From contig NZ_JODL01000004.1 of assembly GCF_000718985.1 (NCBI RefSeq), positions 124,001 to 188,000 on the forward strand: 64,000 nt of DNA. Reading direction: 5' to 3'. A model generated the notes under the pieces. The model was not told the origin of the DNA and made no database searches. It worked only from the letters and a program-made list of their open reading frames with translations. The DNA is from Streptomyces megasporus. Its GTDB lineage: Bacteria > Actinomycetota > Actinomycetes > Streptomycetales > Streptomycetaceae. The first letter of the stretch is position 1. Each line of letters starts with the position of its first letter. This document shows, piece after piece, positions 1 through 9,700 of this stretch. The translations under genes and the position numbers were made by a program.

Positions 1-957
1 AACGGCACCGACCTGGACCTGGAGGAGGCGTACGCGTACGGCTGGCAGGAGTACCACCGCATCCACGCCGAGATGCGCGCCGAGGCCGAGAAGGTCCTGC
101 CCGGCGCCGCGACCCCCTGGGAGGCGCTGCGCCGGCTGGACACCCACGGCACGGCGATCGAGGGCGTGGAGGAGACCCGGGTCTGGCTCCAGGAGCTGAT
201 GGACGAGGCGATCGAGAAGCTGGACGGCACGCACTTCGACCTGGCCGAGCCGGTCCGACGCGTGGAGTCCATGATCGCCCCGCCCGGCAGCGCCGCCGCG
301 CCGTACTACACCGAGCCGTCCCTGGACTTCTCCCGCCCCGGACGCACCTGGCTGCCCGTGATGGGCCGGACCCGCTTCCCCCTCTACGAGCTGGTCACCA
401 CCTGGTACCACGAGGGCGTTCCCGGCCACCACCTCCAGCTCGCCCAGTGGACCCACGTCGCCGACCGGCTCTCGCGCTACCAGACGACGGTCGGCATGGT
501 CAGCGCCAACGCCGAGGGCTGGGCGCTGTACGCGGAGCGGCTCATGGACGAACTCGGCTTCCTGGACAGCCCCGAGCTGCGGCTGGGCTACCTGGACGCG
601 CAGATGATGCGCTCCCTGCGGGTCATCGTGGACATCGGCATGCACCTGGAGCTGGAGATCCCCGGCCACTCCCCCTTCCACCCCGGCGAGCGGTGGACGC
701 CCGCCCTGGCCCAGGAGTTCTTCGGCCGGCACAGCGGACTCCCGGCCGACCACGTCGAGAGCGAGCTGGTGCGGTACCTGGGCATGCCGGGGCAGGCCAT
801 CGGCTACAAGCTGGGCGAACGCGCCTGGCTGGCGGGCCGTGCGGCGGCCCGCGCGGCGCACGGCGACGCCTTCGACCTCAAGAAGTGGCACATGGACGCC
901 CTCTCCCTGGGGTCGCTGGGCCTGGACGACCTGGTGGCGGAGCTGTCCGCCCTCTGA
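1..957 (+). CDS. DUF885 family protein, C-terminal part (cut by window edge)
   Basis: The frame is open from base 1, so the start lies outside the window; 318 residues are visible. The family is a group of putative zinc metallohydrolases. The visible part has the motif HEGVPGHH at residues 137-144, an HExxxGHH pattern that fits metal binding, and about 35 residues later an EGWALY segment that probably supplies a further ligand. There is no membrane segment in the visible part. A strong hairpin follows the stop, so the gene is probably the last of its transcript. The family call is firm; the substrate is unknown, and a peptidase role is inferred only from the motif. Confidence 0.85.
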   Translation, partial: NGTDLDLEEAYAYGWQEYHRIHAEMRAEAEKVLPGAATPWEALRRLDTHGTAIEGVEETRVWLQELMDEAIEKLDGTHFDLAEPVRRVESMIAPPGSAAAPYYTEPSLDFSRPGRTWLPVMGRTRFPLYELVTTWYHEGVPGHHLQLAQWTHVADRLSRYQTTVGMVSANAEGWALYAERLMDELGFLDSPELRLGYLDAQMMRSLRVIVDIGMHLELEIPGHSPFHPGERWTPALAQEFFGRHSGLPADHVESELVRYLGMPGQAIGYKLGERAWLAGRAAARAAHGDAFDLKKWHMDALSLGSLGLDDLVAELSAL

Positions 958-1027
958 GGCCCGTCCGAGGCGCGGTTCGAGACGCCGTCCGCGCCGTCCG
1001 AGACACTGCCTGAACCCCCGTCACGCC

Positions 1028-1066
1028 CCCGGTGGGGCACGCCGCCACGCCGTGTGCCCCACCGGG
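1028..1066 (+). terminator. Strong hairpin after the DUF885 gene
   Basis: Perfect 13-bp arms (CCCGGTGGGGCAC and its complement) at 1028-1040 and 1054-1066 enclose a 13-base loop about 70 bases after the stop. No T-run follows, as is common for actinobacterial terminators. Confidence 0.7.
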
Positions 1067-1298
1067 CGAGGGCCCCGACCACCGCCCTCGCCACGCCCGC
1101 CGGCTCGCCCCGACCCGCCCCCCCCTCCGGGGGTGTTTCGGCCCGTCGTCGGTCCTCTGCAAGTCGGCCATTTCCTCTCCCTCTCCTCCACCGGGCTCCT
1201 ACGCTGCTGTCGCACGCGAACCGTGATCTTCGTCGGTCGGCCCCACCCGACGGCCCGACCGCCTCATTCCCGCAACGACGCGTCCGCGAGGAAAGCCG
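1067..1298. other. Intergenic region before the conservon
   Basis: Together with the hairpin this makes a 341-base gap. It should hold the conservon promoter, but I see no convincing -35/-10 pair. The only clear signal is GAGGAAAG at 1288-1295, a ribosome binding site just before the cvnA ATG. The stretch around 1171-1190 is a run of pyrimidines. Confidence 0.5.
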
Positions 1299-2609
1299 AT
1301 GACCGATATGACGACTGTGGCGAGCCTGCTCGGCTCGGGCCTGGGTGTGGCACTCACGCCGGTGGCGGTGCACCAGGCACGCCGGATCCGCGCGCTGCGG
1401 GCGCACCTGTCCGAGGCCCGGTCCGGCAATCGCGCCCGGGACGCCGAGCTGGCCCGTCTGACCGGGGTGAGCATGCCGGCGACCCTCCAGGCCGCCGGCG
1501 ACCGACAGCCCGTCCCCCAGCCGCCGCCGGTCTCGGCGGAGCTGGCCGGGACGCCGTTCGCGCACCACCTCCACGACCTCCAGACCCAGATCGCGCGCGC
1601 CCTCACCGAGGCCGAGGGCCGTACCGCGCGGATGACCCAGGCCACGCTGCTGTCCGTGGCCCGCACCCTCCAGGCGCTGGCCAACAAGCAGCAGATGGCC
1701 GTCACCGACATGCTCCGCAAGCACGACTCCCCGGAGGTGCTGGAGGACCTGCAGGTGGTGGACCACGCCACCGCCCAGATCCTGCGCCGCGCCCAGGCGA
1801 TCACCGTGGTGTGCGGCTCCTACCCGGGACGGCAGCACAACGCCACCCCGCTGAGCGACGTGGTGCGGGGCGCGGTCAGCCGCATCCTGGACTTCCAGCG
1901 CGTCAAGGTCTTCCACGACGAGGGTGAGCGCGCCGTCGTCGGACGGGTGGTGGAGGGGCTGGTGCTCGCGCTCGCCGAACTGCTGGAGAACGCCACCCGC
2001 TACTCGCATCCGGACACCACGGTGCTGGTGCAGTTCGAGCGCGCGCACAACGGGCTGTCCGTCGTCGTCGACGACAAGGGAGTCGGTCTCCAGCCCGGTG
2101 AGCGGGAGCGCGCCATGCGTCTGCTGTCGGGCGAGGGCTCCGTCAGCATCACCCGGCTCGGGGACCCGCCGAAGTTCGGCTTCGCCGTCATCGGCCTGCT
2201 CAGCGCCCGGTACGGGTTCGAGGTGTCGGTGACCAAGTCCCCCTACAGCGGGGTGCGGGCCGTGGCGTTCCTGCCCAGCGCGCTGCTCACCGACAGCGTG
2301 CCGGACCTGCCGCCGGCCGCCGCGACCTCCTCCCGGCCCGGGACCGTCGCGCAGGCCTCCGCACCGGCCCCACAGTCCACGGCGCGGGAGACGACCGCGG
2401 GCGGCCTCCCCAAACGGCGACGGCACGCCACACGGACACCGGCGTCCGAGGCACCCGCCGTACGGCCCGCCCGACCCGCGGCGCCCGGCCGCTCACCACG
2501 GGAGTCCGCCGCCACGCTGGGCGGTTTCACCCGCGCGGCACGGGCCGCCCAGCGCTCCACGTCGACGTCCGAAGGGTCCGAAAGGTCCGAAGGGAACAGC
2601 GAATCATGA
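1299..2609 (+). CDS. cvnA: Conservon histidine-kinase-like ATPase (CvnA type)
   Basis: First gene of a conservon, a Streptomyces module that works like a membrane-linked G-protein switch. The 436-residue protein has a short hydrophobic segment at about residues 5-22. It ends in a GHKL ATPase domain with an N box (ELLENA, near residue 230) and a G1-like DDKGVGL. I see no phospho-acceptor H box, as is usual in this family. The last ~110 residues are Ala/Pro/Arg-rich and probably disordered. It is short for CvnA because a large extracellular sensor domain is missing, so it may sense through the membrane segment or through partners. It overlaps the next gene by ATGA. Confidence 0.88.
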   Translation: MTDMTTVASLLGSGLGVALTPVAVHQARRIRALRAHLSEARSGNRARDAELARLTGVSMPATLQAAGDRQPVPQPPPVSAELAGTPFAHHLHDLQTQIARALTEAEGRTARMTQATLLSVARTLQALANKQQMAVTDMLRKHDSPEVLEDLQVVDHATAQILRRAQAITVVCGSYPGRQHNATPLSDVVRGAVSRILDFQRVKVFHDEGERAVVGRVVEGLVLALAELLENATRYSHPDTTVLVQFERAHNGLSVVVDDKGVGLQPGERERAMRLLSGEGSVSITRLGDPPKFGFAVIGLLSARYGFEVSVTKSPYSGVRAVAFLPSALLTDSVPDLPPAAATSSRPGTVAQASAPAPQSTARETTAGGLPKRRRHATRTPASEAPAVRPARPAAPGRSPRESAATLGGFTRAARAAQRSTSTSEGSERSEGNSES

Positions 2610-3016
2610 TCTTCGACAACGAGAAGTTGGCCTGGATGCTGGGGCAGCTCATGGACCAGCCCGAGGTCTACGACGCCCTGCTGGTGTCGGGGGACGGCTT
2701 GGTCCGCGCCTGCACCCCGAGCCTGGACAGGGACACCGCCGAGCAGATGGCCGCGGCGCTGGCCGGAGTGCAGGCCACCTCCAGCGCCAGTGCGCGGCTG
2801 TGCCGCTCCGAGCCCGACTCCTGGGAGCAGAGCCTGACGCAGTTCCGCGACGGCTACGTCATCACCATCCGGGCCGGGGAGGGCAGTTTCCTGACGGTCG
2901 CGACGTCCGCCGCGGCCGACGTGGAGGCGGTCGGCTTCCGGATGCACCAGTTGGTGGCCCAGCTCGGAGGGCAGATGGCCAGCGAACCCCGGCACGACGC
3001 CGGCAGTCCGACATGA
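2606..3016 (+). CDS. cvnB: Roadblock/LC7 domain protein (CvnB type)
   Basis: A 136-residue cytoplasmic protein of the roadblock/LC7 fold. In conservons this is the small partner that works with the GTPase CvnD, by analogy with MglB acting on MglA. The segment GDGLVRACTPSLDRDTAEQM at about residues 29-48 is the typical dimer-forming part. Its ATG overlaps the cvnA stop (ATGA) and its own stop overlaps the next start in the same way, so all four conservon genes are translationally coupled and probably made in fixed ratio. Confidence 0.9.
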   Translation: MIFDNEKLAWMLGQLMDQPEVYDALLVSGDGLVRACTPSLDRDTAEQMAAALAGVQATSSASARLCRSEPDSWEQSLTQFRDGYVITIRAGEGSFLTVATSAAADVEAVGFRMHQLVAQLGGQMASEPRHDAGSPT

Positions 3017-3375
3017 CTCCCCGCCGCGTGCGTACGGACCTGGTCCGGTCGTACGTCATCACCGGCGGTCGCCACCAGCCCAGTCGCAACACCCACTCCC
3101 TGGAGCTGGTCTCGCTGGTCACCGCCACCGGCGACCGTCCCCTGGGAGAGCTGGACCCGGAGCGGCAGAAGATGGTCCGGCTCTGCCAGGGCGGCTACCT
3201 GTCGGTGGCGGAGGTCGCCGGTCACGTACGGCTTCCCGTGTCCGTCACCACGATCCTGCTGGCCGACCTGATCGACAGCGGCCACATGGTCGTGCGCAAG
3301 CCTCCGCCCGCGGCCCGACCCACCGATCTCGACGTCCTGGAGAAGGTTCTGGATGGCCTCAACAACATCCTCTGA
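3013..3375 (+). CDS. cvnC: DUF742 protein (CvnC type)
   Basis: A 120-residue DUF742 protein, the third conservon component. I chose the ATG at 3013 because it overlaps the cvnB stop as ATGA and gives the usual family length; the open frame extends further upstream but only as an overlap. Visible family features are the opening VRSYVITGGR (residues 10-19), a LCQGGYLSVAEVAGHVRLPV segment that looks like a winged helix, and a basic VVRKPPP near the end. The 3' end overlaps cvnD by 23 bases. Its biochemical role is not known from sequence. Confidence 0.9.
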   Translation: MTPRRVRTDLVRSYVITGGRHQPSRNTHSLELVSLVTATGDRPLGELDPERQKMVRLCQGGYLSVAEVAGHVRLPVSVTTILLADLIDSGHMVVRKPPPAARPTDLDVLEKVLDGLNNIL

Positions 3376-3964
3376 CAGCGGCATCTACGTGCGCGACACC
3401 GTCGAGACCGCCGCCAAGCTCCTCGTCGTCGGACCGTTCGGGGTCGGCAAGACCACGCTGATAGGGGCGGTCAGCGAGATCGAGCCGCTGCGGACCGAGG
3501 AGGTCATGACGCAGGCCGGCGCGCTGGTGGACGACCTGAAGGGCGTCGAGGACAAGCGGACCACCACGGTCGCGATGGACTTCGGTCGTCTCACCCTCGC
3601 CCCGGATCTGGTGCTGTACCTGTTCGGCGCCCCCGGCCAGCAGCGCTTCATGCGGGTGGCGCCGGTGTGGCAACAGCTCGCCCACGGCGCCTACGGGGCC
3701 CTGGTGCTGGCCGACACGCGTCGCCTGGACGCCTCCTTCGACGCGATGGAGATGGTGGAGAAGCACGGCCTGCCCTACGCGGTCGCCCTCAACTCCTTCC
3801 CCGACTCGCCGCACTTCCCGGAGGAGGAGATCCGCGAGGCCCTCGACCTGAGCCCCGAGACGCCCCTGGTCGACTGCGACGCGCGGGACCGCGCCTCCGC
3901 CGCGCGGGCTCTGATCGCCCTGGTCAAACACGTCCACACCTACTACCGGGAGCACCTTCCGTGA
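3353..3964 (+). CDS. cvnD: Conservon ATP/GTP-binding protein (CvnD type)
   Basis: A 203-residue small G-protein-like ATPase/GTPase, the output switch of the conservon. The P-loop is GPFGVGKTT at residues 27-35. A switch-like LFGAPGQQRF follows near residue 88, and NSFPD stands where the base-recognition NKxD normally is, so that motif is degenerate. It starts inside cvnC and its stop overlaps the GTG of the first P450 (GTGA). This coupling suggests the P450s are effectors or targets of the same switch. That link is inferred from gene order, as in other conservons that carry P450 pairs. Confidence 0.9.
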   Translation: MASTTSSDSGIYVRDTVETAAKLLVVGPFGVGKTTLIGAVSEIEPLRTEEVMTQAGALVDDLKGVEDKRTTTVAMDFGRLTLAPDLVLYLFGAPGQQRFMRVAPVWQQLAHGAYGALVLADTRRLDASFDAMEMVEKHGLPYAVALNSFPDSPHFPEEEIREALDLSPETPLVDCDARDRASAARALIALVKHVHTYYREHLP

Positions 3965-5481
3965 CGTCCCCGCCCCCCGGCCCGGGCTCCGTTCCTCCGC
4001 CGGGCTGCCCGGCCCACCAGGCCGTCGGCGGCTCCGCGGGCGGCGGCCTGCCCGCGCTGTACGGCCCCGGCTTCGCCGCCGACCCGGATTCCGTCTACGC
4101 CGAACTCCGTCCGCGCGGGCCCGCCCACTGGGTGGAACTCGCCCCCGGCGTCCCGGCCATCGTGGTCACCGACTACGACGCGGCGCTGGAGGTGCTGCGC
4201 AGCTCGCGGTTCAGCAAGGACGCCCGCCGTTGGACCGCCCTGGCCCAGGGCCTGATCCCCCTGGACAACGAGGTCGTCCCCATGATGGGCTTCCGCCCCA
4301 GCCTGCTGTTCGCCGACGGCGACCGGCACCTGCGGCTCCGCAGGACCATCGACGACGCCCTGGCCCGCGTCGACTCCTACCGGGTCCGGTCCTTCGTGCA
4401 GCGCAGCGCGGCCCGGCTGATCGACGAGTTCGGTCCCGTGGGCTCGGCGGACCTGGTCTCCCAGTACGCCAGGCGCATCCCGGCGCTGGTCTTCACCCAA
4501 CTCTTCGGCTGCTCCGACGAGCAGACGGAGCGGATGGCCACGGCGTGCCTCCAGATGATCGCGGCCGAGCCCGAGGTCGCCCAGCGGGGCAGCGAGGACC
4601 TGGCCCGCTGCCTGGCCGACCTCGTCGCCGACAAGCGCCGCTCCCCCGGCGCCGACGTCACCACCTGGCTGCTGCACCACCCGCTGCGGCTGACGGACGA
4701 GGAGATGCTCCACCAACTGGTGGTCCTCATCGGCGCGGGCGTCGTGCCGCAGACGGCCTGGATCTCCAGCGCGATCATGCTGCTGCTGACCGACGACCGT
4801 TTCGCCGGCGACCTCTCCGGCGGCAGCCTGACCGTCTCCGACGCGCTCAACGAGGTGCTGTGGGAGCGGTCCCCGATGGCGAACTTCTGCTTCCACTACG
4901 CCATCACCGAGTACGACCTGCGCGACGACTCCGGGGCGGGGCTGGTGATCCCCCCGGGCGTCCCGGTGCTCATCAGCCACGAGGCCGCCAACAACCAGGT
5001 GGCGCGCGAGATCGACGCGGACCGCCGCACCGCCAACCACGCGCACCTGGCCTTCGGCGCGGGCCCGCACGTGTGTCCCGCGCAGAGCATCTCGGAGATC
5101 GTCTCCGACGTGGCGATCGAGACCCTGCTCGACATGCTCCCGGACCTCCAACTCGCCGTCCCCGCAAGCGAGTTGACCTGGCGCCACGGTCCCTTCCACC
5201 GTAGCCTGACGGCGCTTCCCGTGACCTTCCCCGCACTCTCCGCACCCGTTTCCGGGCCCGACTCCGGGCCCGTTCTCGCGTCCGATTCCGCACCCGTGCC
5301 CGACTCCGCGCCCACCGTGTCCGATCCGACATCCGGAGGTCAGCCTTGGAACGCCCCGTTTCCGACGTCCACGTCCTCGATCCCACCGGCCGAGACCTCC
5401 ACGGCGAGGCGGCCCGACTCCGCGCCGAGGGACCGGCGACGCCGGTGGAGCTCCCCGGCGGCGTGGTTGCGTGGTCGGTGA
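3961..5481 (+). CDS. CYP157-like cytochrome P450 lacking the EXXR motif
   Basis: Starts at a GTG overlapping the cvnD stop, with GGGAG upstream; 506 residues. The heme loop is [11 protein letters not shown] with the ligand at Cys372. The K-helix, where nearly all P450s have EXXR, reads E298-V-L-W301. The CYP157 family, found in Streptomyces conservons, is the known exception to EXXR, so I place it there. The I-helix motif is also unusual ([11 protein letters not shown]). The P450 domain ends near residue 423. An ~80-residue Pro/Ser/Asp-rich tail follows, built from short repeats of the PDSGPV/PDSAPV kind, and overlaps the next gene by 136 bases. Catalysis may be altered or absent. Confidence 0.88.
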   Translation: MTSPPPGPGSVPPPGCPAHQAVGGSAGGGLPALYGPGFAADPDSVYAELRPRGPAHWVELAPGVPAIVVTDYDAALEVLRSSRFSKDARRWTALAQGLIPLDNEVVPMMGFRPSLLFADGDRHLRLRRTIDDALARVDSYRVRSFVQRSAARLIDEFGPVGSADLVSQYARRIPALVFTQLFGCSDEQTERMATACLQMIAAEPEVAQRGSEDLARCLADLVADKRRSPGADVTTWLLHHPLRLTDEEMLHQLVVLIGAGVVPQTAWISSAIMLLLTDDRFAGDLSGGSLTVSDALNEVLWERSPMANFCFHYAITEYDLRDDSGAGLVIPPGVPVLISHEAANNQVAREIDADRRTANHAHLAFGAGPHVCPAQSISEIVSDVAIETLLDMLPDLQLAVPASELTWRHGPFHRSLTALPVTFPALSAPVSGPDSGPVLASDSAPVPDSAPTVSDPTSGGQPWNAPFPTSTSSIPPAETSTARRPDSAPRDRRRRWSSPAAWLRGR

Positions 5482-6572
5482 CCGGACACGAGTACGTCAA
5501 GCGGCTCGCGGCGGACCGCCGGGTCTCCCGCGACCCCCGCCGGCACTGGCCCGAGTTGGAGCGAATACCCCAGGACTGGGCCCTCAACGTGTGGGTGCGC
5601 GTGGTCAGCGCCTTCACCAGCTACGGCGAAGAGCACCGCCGTCTGCGCAACATGATCGCCCCGTCCTTCACCCCCCGCCGCACCGAGGCGCTGCGTCCCC
5701 GCGTCCAGGCCATCGTCGACGGACTGATCACCGACCTGGAGTCCGCCGATCCCGGGGAGCCGGTGGACCTGCGCGCCGAGTTCGCCTACATCATTCCCAA
5801 CGAGGTCATCTGCGAGCTGTTCGGCGTCCCGGCCGACATGCGCGCCTGGACCCGTCGGGTCATGGACGCCGTCCTGAACACCGGTGCCTCCCCCGAGCAG
5901 GCCCGGGCCGACTACGCCGAGATGTGGGCCTGCATGCGCGCGCTCGCGGACATCAAGCGCGTCAGGCCGGGCGACGACATGACCAGCGACCTGATCGCCG
6001 CCCGCGACGGCGACTTCGCCTTCGACGAGAACCAACTGATCAGCACCCTCGTCCTGATGATCGGCGCCGGCAGCGAGACGGCCGTCAACCTGATCGCCAA
6101 GGCCACCCACGCCCTGCTCACCCACCCCGACCAGCTCGCCCTGGTGCGGGAGGGGAAGGCGAGCTGGGACGACGTGATCGAGGAGACGCTGCGCCTCGAA
6201 AGCCCGATCATGCACATGCCCCTGCGGTACGCGGTGGAGGACATCGACCTCGACGGCGTGACGATCCGCAAGGGCGACGCGATCATCCTCGCCTTCGGCG
6301 CCGCCGGCCGCGATCCCGCCCTCAACGGCGAGAGCGCCGACGCCTTCGACCTCACCCGCGAGGAGCGGGAGCACATGGCGTTCGGGCACGGGGTGCACTA
6401 CTGCCTCGGCGCGCCCCTGGCCCGTCTGGAGGCCTCCATCGCGCTCCCGGCCCTCTTCGAGCGCTTCCCCGACATGCGTCTGGCGGTGGAGCCCGCCGAG
6501 CTGGTGCCCCAGGCGTCGTTCATCGCCAACGGCCACCGCTCCCTGCCGGTCCACCTCAAGCCCGTCTCCTGA
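5346..6572 (+). CDS. CYP154-like cytochrome P450
   Basis: A 408-residue soluble P450. I chose the TTG at 5346 because GGAGGT lies at 5335-5340 with ideal spacing; the whole start region is inside the tail of the preceding P450. The motifs are canonical: I-helix [13 protein letters not shown] as E280-T-L-R283, and heme loop [15 protein letters not shown] with Cys356. Pairing of a CYP154 with an EXXR-less CYP157 is a known conservon arrangement. No ferredoxin or reductase gene is adjacent, so electrons must come from elsewhere. The substrate cannot be told from sequence. Confidence 0.9.
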   Translation: MERPVSDVHVLDPTGRDLHGEAARLRAEGPATPVELPGGVVAWSVTGHEYVKRLAADRRVSRDPRRHWPELERIPQDWALNVWVRVVSAFTSYGEEHRRLRNMIAPSFTPRRTEALRPRVQAIVDGLITDLESADPGEPVDLRAEFAYIIPNEVICELFGVPADMRAWTRRVMDAVLNTGASPEQARADYAEMWACMRALADIKRVRPGDDMTSDLIAARDGDFAFDENQLISTLVLMIGAGSETAVNLIAKATHALLTHPDQLALVREGKASWDDVIEETLRLESPIMHMPLRYAVEDIDLDGVTIRKGDAIILAFGAAGRDPALNGESADAFDLTREEREHMAFGHGVHYCLGAPLARLEASIALPALFERFPDMRLAVEPAELVPQASFIANGHRSLPVHLKPVS

Positions 6573-6638
6573 GCCGGAGAAACGATTCCTCCCACGGGCC
6601 GCCGGGTTCCACGCCCGGCAGCCCGTGACACGGCAGCA

Positions 6639-6662
6639 CCGCCCGCCGCACCCGGCGGGCGG
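6639..6662. terminator. Hairpin between convergent P450 and sbcC
   Basis: Perfect 10-bp arms CCGCCCGCCG/CGGCGGGCGG with a 4-base loop lie 8 bases before the sbcC stop. Placed between convergent genes, it can serve both strands. Confidence 0.6.
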
Positions 6663-6670
6663 GGCGGGCG

Positions 6671-9600
6671 TCACTCGGTTTTCGCGCCCCGATGGCGGAT
6701 GACCGAGCCCGCCCGGCCCTTGACCACCTCCAACTGGACCGGGATGCGCCGGCGCAGGTCGGGGACGTGGCTGACGATGCCGACGCTGCGGTCGCGCTCG
6801 CGCAGGGAGTCCAGCACGTCCAGCACCTCGTCGAGGGTCTGGTCGTCCAGGCTGCCGAACCCCTCGTCGATGAAGAGGGTGTCCAGACGCAGCCCGCCCG
6901 CCTCCTCGGTGACGACGTCGGCGAGGCCGAGCGCGAGGGCGAGCGAGGCGAAGAACGTCTCCCCGCCGGAGAGGGTGGCGGTGTCGCGTTCGCTGCCCGT
7001 CCAGGCGTCGATGACGTGCAGGCCCAGACCGGAGCGGCCCCGGCCCGGACCGCGCGCGTCGGAGTGGACCAGGGTGTAGCGTCCGCCGGACATGTGCGTC
7101 AGGCGGGCGCTGGCCGCCGCGGCGACCTGTTCCAGCCGGGCGGCCAGGACGTACGACTCCAGGCGCATCCTGCGCTCGTTCTCCGTGGACGTTCCGGCGG
7201 CGAGACCGGCGAGCCGGGCGACGCGGTCGTACTCCTCGCGCAGCGGGGCGAGTTCCCGCGCGTCGGCCAGGGCGCGGGCGGAGAGCCGGTCGAGTTCGTC
7301 GCAGCGTCGACGGGCCTCGGCGTCGGCGGCGGACGCCGCGTTCAGCCTCGCCACGGCCTCGTCCAGTTCGGCCTCGGCGGCGTCCACGTCGGCGGGCGGG
7401 AGGACGGCGGCGCCGGCCGGTTCGAGGTCGGCGAGTTCGGCCGCGACGGCCGCCTCCTCGGCCTGCCGGTCGTCGATGCGGCGTTGCAGGACGCGCTGCT
7501 CGTGGTCGGCGAGCCGGGCGTCGGCGGCGGCCTGCGGCGTGTCGAAGCCGGCGCGCCAGGCGGCGTCCGCGAGTCGGGCGTCGGCGTCCTTCAGCCGCAG
7601 CGCGGCGGTCTCGGCGGCGGACGCGGCCTCGGCCGCCTCCGCCAGCAGGGCGGCGCGCCGTTCCAGTTCGCTCGCGCGGTGGGCGACGGAGACGGCCTCG
7701 CCTCGGGCGCGGGCCACCTGCTCCGCCAGGCTCGTCCGCTCCGCCACCAGCGCGTCGCGCCGGGAGGTGCGGGCGGCCATGCGGCGTTCGGCGTCCCGGC
7801 GGGCGGCCTGGCGGGTCTCGTGTTCGCGCAGGAGCCGGTCGAAGGCCGCGCGGGCGTCCGCGGCGTCGGCGGCGGTCCGGCGTGCCTCGGCGCACCGGGT
7901 CTCCAACGCGGCCACCTCGTCGGCGAGTTCGGCCACGGGCGTCTCCCCCGCCTCCTCGGCGGCCAGGGTCAGCCGCTCCCGGAGGGTGTCCAGCCGCCGC
8001 TCGACCAGCCGGTGCGCCTCCTCGGCCCGCCGGTGGCGTTCCAAGGCCTCCTCCTCGGCCCGCCGATCGACGTGTCGCGCGCCGGGGCGGGCCGGGGCGG
8101 GGTGGTCGGGCGAGCCGCACACCATGCACGGCGTGCCGTCGCTCAGTTCGCCGGCGAGTTCGGCCGCGATGCCGTCCAGCCGACGGGCCCTGACGTCCAG
8201 CCAGTCCTCCTTGGCGGCCAGGGCCTTCTCGTGGGCCGCCGACAGTTCGGCACGGGTGCCGGCCTCCGCGGCGATGAGGTCGTCGCGGAGGCGGGCGGCC
8301 TTCAGGCTGCGCCGGACGGTGTCGAGCCGGCCGGCGAGCCGTTCGGCGTGGGACGCGGCCTCCGCGGCGGCGTCGAGGCGCCGTTGATGGGCGTCGCGGA
8401 CGTCCTCCCAACCCGTCAGCCACTCCTCCACCTCGTGGAGCAGATCCTCGTCCTCGCCCGACTCGCGCTCCAGCCGGTCGAGTTCGGCGGCGAGGCGGGC
8501 GCCGCGCTCCTCGGCGTGCCGGGCGGCGTCGAGGGCGCCCAGCTCCTGCCGGGCGGCGCGTTCGAGGTCGGCGAGCCGTTCCGCGGGGGCCTGGGCCAGG
8601 TCGCCGGAGAGCCGGTCGCGGGCCCGCTCCTCGGCGAGCGCCGTGCGGCGGAGTTCGGCCTCGGCCCGCTCGCGCGCGTCGAGGACGGGCGCGACGGCCT
8701 CGGCGGCGCGGGCCCGTTCCAGCCGGGCGCGGTCCCGGCCGTGCTCCTCCGCCCCGGCGGCCAGGATGTCGGCGCGGCGGCGGGCGGCGGCGTACCGGCG
8801 CCGCAGGCGGTCCCGTTCCCGGGTCTCCTCCAGGCGCCGGCGGGCCGCGGTGTGGGCCTCCTCGGCGGCCCGGAGGGCGATGGTGGCGACGTCCCGCCGC
8901 TCCCGGGCGGTGGAGCGAGCCAGGGCGGCCCACTCCAACACGGCGTCGGCCAGCCCCGGATCGCCGGGCGAGAGCTCGTCGAACACCCCGTCGGCGGGCC
9001 CGAGATCGGTGCCGAGGTCGGTGCTGGCGGCCTGCGACATCTGGTGGGCCACCGCCAGCAGCCGCTCGTCGGCGCCGCGCACCCGGCGCTGCGCGGTGGT
9101 GCGCAGCTCCGCCAGGTGCTGTTCGACGGCGGCGAAGCGACGGGTGTCGAAGAGGCGGCCCAGCAGCTTGGCGCGCTCCTCCGCCCCGGCCCGCAGGAAG
9201 CGGGCGAAGTCGCCCTGGGGCAGCAGGACCACCTGGCAGAACTGCTCGCGACTCATGCCCACCAACTGGGTGAGCTCCTCGCCGATCTCCTGGTGGGAGC
9301 GGCTGAGCGCCTTCCAGGCGCCGGTGGCGGAGTCGTACTCGCGCAGCCAGGACTGGGCCTTCTCGGTGGTCAGGCCGGTGCCGCGCTTCTTGGGGCGCAA
9401 TTGTTCGGGCTGCCGGGTGACCTCCAGCCTGCGTCCGCCGACGGTGAGGTCGAGGACCACCTCGGTCCGGGTGTCGGGGTCGGCGTGGTCGCTGCGCAGC
9501 CTGCTCGGTCCGGACGCCTGGCGGGCGCCGGGCACGCCGTTGTAGAGGGCGTAGCAGACGGCGTCCAGCACGGAGGTCTTGCCCGCGCCGGTGGGGCCGT

Positions 9601-9700
9601 GGAGCAGGAACAACCCGGCGGCGGACAGCGCGTCGAAGTCGACGGTCTGGGTGCCGCCGAACGGCCCGAAGGCGGTGACGGTGAGCCGGTGCAGTCTCAT
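6671..9700 (-). CDS. sbcC: Exonuclease SbcCD subunit C (SMC-like ATPase)
   Basis: A 1009-residue Rad50-type ATPase that works with SbcD to cut DNA hairpins and process double-strand ends. The N-terminal Walker A is GPTGAGKTS at about residues 35-43. Long coiled coils flank a zinc hook with C525-M-V-C528. The C-terminal half has the ABC signature LSGGE and a Walker B ending in FIDEGFGSLD. Length and domain order are normal. It overlaps sbcD by ATGA and is therefore co-translated with it. The coding strand is so regular that long shadow frames run antisense to it; those are not genes. Confidence 0.97.
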   Translation of the reverse strand: MRLHRLTVTAFGPFGGTQTVDFDALSAAGLFLLHGPTGAGKTSVLDAVCYALYNGVPGARQASGPSRLRSDHADPDTRTEVVLDLTVGGRRLEVTRQPEQLRPKKRGTGLTTEKAQSWLREYDSATGAWKALSRSHQEIGEELTQLVGMSREQFCQVVLLPQGDFARFLRAGAEERAKLLGRLFDTRRFAAVEQHLAELRTTAQRRVRGADERLLAVAHQMSQAASTDLGTDLGPADGVFDELSPGDPGLADAVLEWAALARSTARERRDVATIALRAAEEAHTAARRRLEETRERDRLRRRYAAARRRADILAAGAEEHGRDRARLERARAAEAVAPVLDARERAEAELRRTALAEERARDRLSGDLAQAPAERLADLERAARQELGALDAARHAEERGARLAAELDRLERESGEDEDLLHEVEEWLTGWEDVRDAHQRRLDAAAEAASHAERLAGRLDTVRRSLKAARLRDDLIAAEAGTRAELSAAHEKALAAKEDWLDVRARRLDGIAAELAGELSDGTPCMVCGSPDHPAPARPGARHVDRRAEEEALERHRRAEEAHRLVERRLDTLRERLTLAAEEAGETPVAELADEVAALETRCAEARRTAADAADARAAFDRLLREHETRQAARRDAERRMAARTSRRDALVAERTSLAEQVARARGEAVSVAHRASELERRAALLAEAAEAASAAETAALRLKDADARLADAAWRAGFDTPQAAADARLADHEQRVLQRRIDDRQAEEAAVAAELADLEPAGAAVLPPADVDAAEAELDEAVARLNAASAADAEARRRCDELDRLSARALADARELAPLREEYDRVARLAGLAAGTSTENERRMRLESYVLAARLEQVAAAASARLTHMSGGRYTLVHSDARGPGRGRSGLGLHVIDAWTGSERDTATLSGGETFFASLALALGLADVVTEEAGGLRLDTLFIDEGFGSLDDQTLDEVLDVLDSLRERDRSVGIVSHVPDLRRRIPVQLEVVKGRAGSVIRHRGAKTE

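Noticed and set aside
5340..8933. A 1197-residue minus-strand frame through the P450 and sbcC
   Set aside because: Arg/Gly-rich shadow that crosses the terminator hairpin and runs antisense to a clear P450.
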